A stretch of 64,000 nucleotides of DNA, taken from NCBI RefSeq assembly GCF_963583255.1, contig NC_084805.1:188501-252500 (forward strand), read 5' to 3'. The translations under genes were made by a program, and so were the position numbers. The DNA comes from Pyrus communis (taxonomy: Eukaryota; Streptophyta; Magnoliopsida; Rosales; Rosaceae). The notes under the pieces are model-generated. The model searched no databases, was not told the DNA's origin, and saw only the letters and a list, made by a program, of their open reading frames with translations. Shown here in pieces: positions 60,200 to 64,000 of this stretch. Numbering within the stretch: the stretch's first letter is position 1; every line of letters starts with the position of its first letter.

Positions 60200-60365
60200 T
60201 ATGTGAAATAATGAATAAGATATTACAATCAGGTTTATATACAACTTTGGAAAATAGCTTAGTAACTAATTACACCTAGTTAACTCACTAAACTAGTATT
60301 AGTTGCATGGACAGTTGTAACAAACTTGTAACAATATTACAACTAACTATTTGTGTATCTCTTTA
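60200..60365 (-). repeat. Copia D, 5' LTR
   Basis: 166 bp, TATGTGAAATAATGAATAAG on the plus strand; adjoins the primer site on its left and TSD TTCCT on its right. Confidence 0.9.
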
Positions 60366-60562
60366 TTCCTGAGGCCGAACGAACACAGCATTCAACAACA
60401 TACATGATGCACTACACATATATATAAGCGGCGGCGGCGGCTGAAACTAATTCAATACCAGAACCAGTGGTTTTGTTTCCAGTTGCAACCAACAACACCT
60501 TCGGAGAAAGGATCCAGGGAGTCCACTACCTCAAGTTGTGCATCACCTCCCAACGTAATCAT

Positions 60563-61799
60563 CTACATCCACATAACACAAGTAAAACGTCAGGAGCAGG
60601 AGTGAGAACAAGACACAAAGAAACAGATTTCAAGCGCACAAGCGATGCCACTGCTAATTCAAACTGTTGAACATGGTCACTTCCATAAAACAAAACATGG
60701 AGAGACAGCATAACAGGATCACCTGATACATTTCCTTTCACTTTCTCTGACATATTTTTATGTTCATCAATCAGCTGCACAAGATAAAATCAAATTATAT
60801 AGCAGTAAAGACACGATCTTCTTTTTCAATATTACCTACGTGCACACCGACATTTCTCTTTTTTTTTTATGTGGGTTTTAAATACTGCAAAATAAGAAGC
60901 ACGACGACAATAACATGCCGTTGCCAGGTCTAACCGGAAACTATGTGAGATTGGTACATGTAGGAATTCAAGATCTTCAGCTACAAGGGTGGTTTGCAGT
61001 GTTGCATAAAACCAAAAGGACGTGGAGCGCATTCTGGAAAGCTTACGTTGACCTCCTTCAAATTTGGCAAGAGAGGAAATTGCTTGCTTTCCTAAGATAT
61101 TAAAATACTTGAAATCATAGTTTCATAATTCCCCGATAAACCCGCATGCAATGCATTCAACTAATATTTTCTGGAGTAACAAGCTTGCACTCATCCAAAG
61201 CCTAATATCTTCAGATTTTTTATTAACGCATTGTATTTCAATTTCTTTATTCTAAGCAATTTAATTCAAGCACTCTGCTTTTCAATTCTTTATTTTACGC
61301 ACTTTCCTTGCTGTTTTGTAGTTTCAATTTTTATTTAAGTTCAAAGTACCTTCATCTTCTATACGCACTCGTTCCCAATTTAATTTACTCTTTCAAGTCT
61401 ATTCTCTATTCCTTTTCTAATTCCATATTCCCTTCTACCCATCCATTACATGAAGTTGGTTGTTCGTTGAACGCCTTGCCTTCAAGGTAGAGAAAACCTA
61501 GGCCGAGAAAAGGAACAAACACAAATCACACTCATATCTTTTTTACGTAGGTCAATCTAGGTCACGTGGTGACGCACGCGCGCATCTAATCTAAAGAAGG
61601 ACTGAAAATCCTTATAGGCCGTCTGGTCCAGCCAAAAAAAGAAAAACATTTTTGACACAATTGGTGAGACGCTCTATATGGACAAACAATAGGGGTCACA
61701 ATACCCATGTTGGCCGGTTAACTACAAGGGCTTCCGCAGTCAATATGGTGGCCCATATGCATCTAACGCACAATATGGCTTTAATAGCTAATATAATTA
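60563..61799. other. Unassigned DNA with exon-like pieces
   Basis: On the minus strand 60780-60680 reads LIDEHKNMSEKVKGNVSGDP after an acceptor-like TTGTGCAG, and could be a relic exon. On the plus strand 60915-61049 reads GNYVRLVHVGIQDLQLQGWF. Neither was matched to a family. 61140-61480 is T-rich and repeat-like. No complete gene. Confidence 0.35.
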
Positions 61800-61975
61800 G
61801 TGTAGTGCTATTCACACATCATTTTTACTTCTCACACATCATTTTTACTTCTCACACATTCTTTTTAATTTTTAGTCGTTGGATCGAATGAATTGAAAAA
61901 GATTAATAATCAAAATTAATAAAAGTGTGTAGAAGGTAAAAATGAGTGTATAAATAGTATTATCATATAGTTATA
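61800..61975. mobile_element. Short MITE
   Basis: Left arm TAGTGCTATTCACACATCAT is inverted at the right as AATACTATTTATACACTCAT, with TTTTTACTTCTCACACA against TTTTTACCTTCTACACA. The left arm contains a 20-bp tandem duplication (CACACATCATTTTTACTTCT twice). No TSD fixed. Confidence 0.6.
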
Positions 61976-62479
61976 ATGGTCGATGCAATATAATTATAAT
62001 CTATTTAAATCCCTTTGTAACTGATGACAAGATGTGTGCGGAGTTTTGTAAGTAAAGATGGAAGGTTAATTTGGTTGCTTTTGAGATTGAACTCAAACAT
62101 AAAAGACTAAAAGCGAATTTGAACCATATTATTACTAGCGTATTGGAAGCTAAGCCCACCCGTCTTCTTTAATGTAGATAATAGAGGGGGAAAATACCGA
62201 AAATTCCAAACTGAACCAAAAAAAAATCCCGAAACCGAACCGAAAAAATCTCAAACCAAATATCCCCAAATTTTCAGTACCCAATCCTGAACCGATCCTG
62301 AAATTTTGGTAAGGGAATTGGTCTCACATTTTCATTTGTTCGGTAATCCCGAACCAAACCAAAATAAAAAATGTATTTATATTATTTAATTTTAAATATA
62401 TATTTAGAATTGTAACAACCATCAGATTTGGTTGAGATTTCAACCGTTGAATCCAAATAAAACCCCCATTCAGTCACTC
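61976..62479. other. AT-rich intergenic DNA
   Basis: No gene. A stretch at 62200-62360 is full of variants of CCGAACC/CCCGAA and may be a local repeat. Confidence 0.45.
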
Positions 62480-62617
62480 TCTCTCTCGACCTCACCTCAC
62501 TCTCCTTGCCGATTTTTCTCGATCTCTCAAGTGACTCCCCTCCTCACCGTCTTGGAATCCGGCCACACCCACATCACACAAGTGACTCACCTCTCTCTCG
62601 ACTGACCTCACTGATCC

Positions 62618-62663
<46 letters not shown>

Positions 62664-62806
62664 CCTCACTGTGGAGCCTTACTTCACCACACAGAGCCAC
62701 GACCACTGCTCTCTCTGTCTCTCTCGTGATTATCTCTATCAAACACTTAAAGTCTGAGAGTCTTCTTCATCCAGTGCACTGTGCACTAATTCTCCCCCAA
62801 ATCAGG
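62480..62806 (+). other. Possible 5'-UTR exon of an unseen plus-strand gene
   Basis: CT-rich leader with a (CT)n run (about 62624-62660), ending CCCCCAAATCAG/GTAAAC, a good splice donor at 62806/62807. Long CT-rich leaders followed by an intron are common in plant genes. No coding exon follows within the window, so this is a suggestion only. Confidence 0.35.
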
Positions 62807-64000
62807 TAAACTTTGGAATAAATTTATTGTTTGAAATTTAATTTAGGGTTTGACTTCTAGATTAAGGTTTGCGAAATTTGTTCATGTTTTGGATTGGATG
62901 TTCATGATTCCAACCCTAATTTAATTTCTATATTTATGTTTACCATCTAGTTACTGCTAAAACATATGGTATTCCCATAGATAAAATCTTTAGACTCTAT
63001 CCTTTGTGGATTTTGAATGAAAATAATGCCTCTAGATGTGGATAGGAACTCTTTCTCGAAAAAAGAATAAAAAGATAGAAAGGTAATAACAGTATGATAC
63101 TTTACTGGAATTTGGTTGACCCCAAAGTTTCAAGATGATTTGCATAGGTATTAATTAGCGTCTTTTATTTCTTTTGGGTGAGATAAACGATGTATAGTTT
63201 GAAATTGGATTCACCAATTATTAGATATGGTTTCATACACCCTGCTGCTCTGATGGGCAGTTGGAACTCAAATGTGTTGCTGCTGCATCAATCGATTTGC
63301 CACGGAAGCTCCACTGTATATTAGCTAGCCATTGCTGTTTAGAGATCTTAGGTTCACATAAACAGAACGTCTCCTTGTATTCTACAGCAACTTTAGTGTT
63401 TATCGCTGGAGTTAACTTGAGAGTTCCGAGTTGAAGGTTATTGTCGTTTAAGTGCCTTCCTGTCCACTTTTTAACAAGATTCATAGGGTTAACTTTAGTG
63501 TTTATCTTCACTGTTTAACCTCACGGTGGTGGGATGATTAATAAAATAAAAGACCTTAATTGCTAACTTTAGCATTTGGAAGATGTTGCTACTGTTTTTT
63601 TCCCAATTTTTTATAGGACCTAGAATCTGCTTGTATTTTTCATAGGGTCAAGGCACTGTTAGCACTTGGAAGATATTGTTAACTCCTCAACTATTTGAAT
63701 GCAATAAGCCCAAACTATGCACTGCAGATAGAGTCCGCAGACTCATATTTCAATTGTTTTTTAAATGTGTCCCGGCTAAAAAAAATGTAAAATTATGTTA
63801 GTTAAGAGACTATGAACCATTGAAAATTCAACATTAATACTCTATCTTCATTGACACTAGGAGGTCTTTGTATAAGGTGAAGTTGGCCCCCTTGAATTGA
63901 GCTTAAGGAGATCGGTCCTCGGTTTGAATTGAGGCTTTTTAAGGTTAGTACTTTATCTTCATTATTGAGAAATTTGTGCTTCTTGCAAGGATATAGTACG
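62807..64000. other. Non-coding DNA to the window end
   Basis: Could be a first intron of a gene starting at about 62480. No exon recognised. The 92-codon minus-strand ORF at 63233-63511 shows no family motif. Confidence 0.4.

Larger units (their letters stand above)
55548..60365 (-). mobile_element. Ty1/Copia retrotransposon D (non-canonical TA...TA LTRs)
   Basis: Minus orientation. TSD TTCCT lies at 55543-55547 and 60366-60370. 5' LTR 60200-60365 (166 bp), 3' LTR 55548-55734 (187 bp); the 3' copy has 21 extra bases after TATGTGAAATAA. The tRNA-Met primer site, TGGTATCAGAGCC on the minus strand, abuts the 5' LTR (60199-60187). Purine tract TTGAGGGGGTG precedes the 3' LTR. The coding region resembles Copia C but is more decayed, with many stops. 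It sits inside the SMC4 relic. Confidence 0.92.
55445..60562 (-). pseudogene. SMC4: SMC4 (condensin subunit) C-terminal fragment, split by Copia D
   Basis: On the minus strand 60562-60491 reads MITLGGDAQLEVVDSLDPFS then EGVV, preceded by an acceptor-like GATGTAG. 60370-60366 plus 55547-55445 reads RNNMFELANRLVGI, then, after a frame change, ITIHPGSLVVCEKAA and a stop. These are the conserved C-terminal peptides of SMC4, the condensin ATPase that compacts chromosomes. The intervening exons with the ABC signature and Walker B (family knowledge) are missing, and the frame is shifted after GI. Copia D sits within the last exon, between AGGAA and CAATATG. Clearly non-functional. Exons further upstream were not found. 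Confidence 0.8.

Noticed and set aside
63233..63511. 92-codon minus-strand ORF
   Set aside because: No recognisable domain, no splice context and AT-rich surroundings; could be chance.

Overview
This is a plant nuclear window, very probably from a Rosaceae genome of the apple/pear type. The genes are intron-rich, the intergenic DNA is AT-rich and packed with retrotransposons, and two elements carry the 5S-rRNA-like domain that defines Cassandra TRIM retrotransposons. The species is an inference. There is no bacterial, organellar or exogenous viral signal.

Only a few host loci are visible. On the plus strand: a PHD-finger gene (10848-16185) that is now a pseudogene, and a complete three-exon NAC gene of the BEARSKIN/SOMBRERO class (50629-53606). 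On the minus strand: a six-exon VPS9-domain Rab5 exchange-factor gene (20241-16415) with a GC-AG intron, and a five-exon DCD-domain, Asn-rich protein gene (38633-31191) with one apparent frameshift and a 6 kb Copia element in its third intron. Two gene relics were recognised by their peptides: two exons of a GTG1/COLD1-type membrane protein (about 4157-5401) and C-terminal exons of condensin SMC4 (55445-60562, minus), the latter split by a Copia element.

The rest is layered mobile DNA. 0-10 kb: a Helitron, a TIR element carrying a Cassandra copy, a three-LTR Cassandra, a PIF/Harbinger-like MITE, Copia debris, a SINE and a MULE-like foldback. 13.1-15.9 kb: a composite non-autonomous LTR element, inserted between the zinc ligands of the PHD finger, whose long ORF contains a captured stretch of a TypA/BipA-like GTPase. 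20.5-30.0 kb: an old Copia whose leader holds a Helitron, which itself holds a 1.8 kb solo LTR. 31.5-37.5 kb: a minus-strand Copia. 41.7-46.4 kb and 55.5-60.4 kb: two related Copia elements with non-canonical TA...TA LTR ends. Intron 1 of the NAC gene holds three MITEs. Target-site duplications (TSDs) readable from the sequence fix most of these boundaries.

The most unusual item is the composite LTR element with the captured GTPase fragment. Its ORF stays open from inside the 5' LTR, through host-derived sequence, to just before an internal LTR. The host genes share no pathway: membrane traffic (VPS9), stress/cell-death signalling (DCD/NRP), root-cap-type NAC regulation and chromatin reading (PHD).
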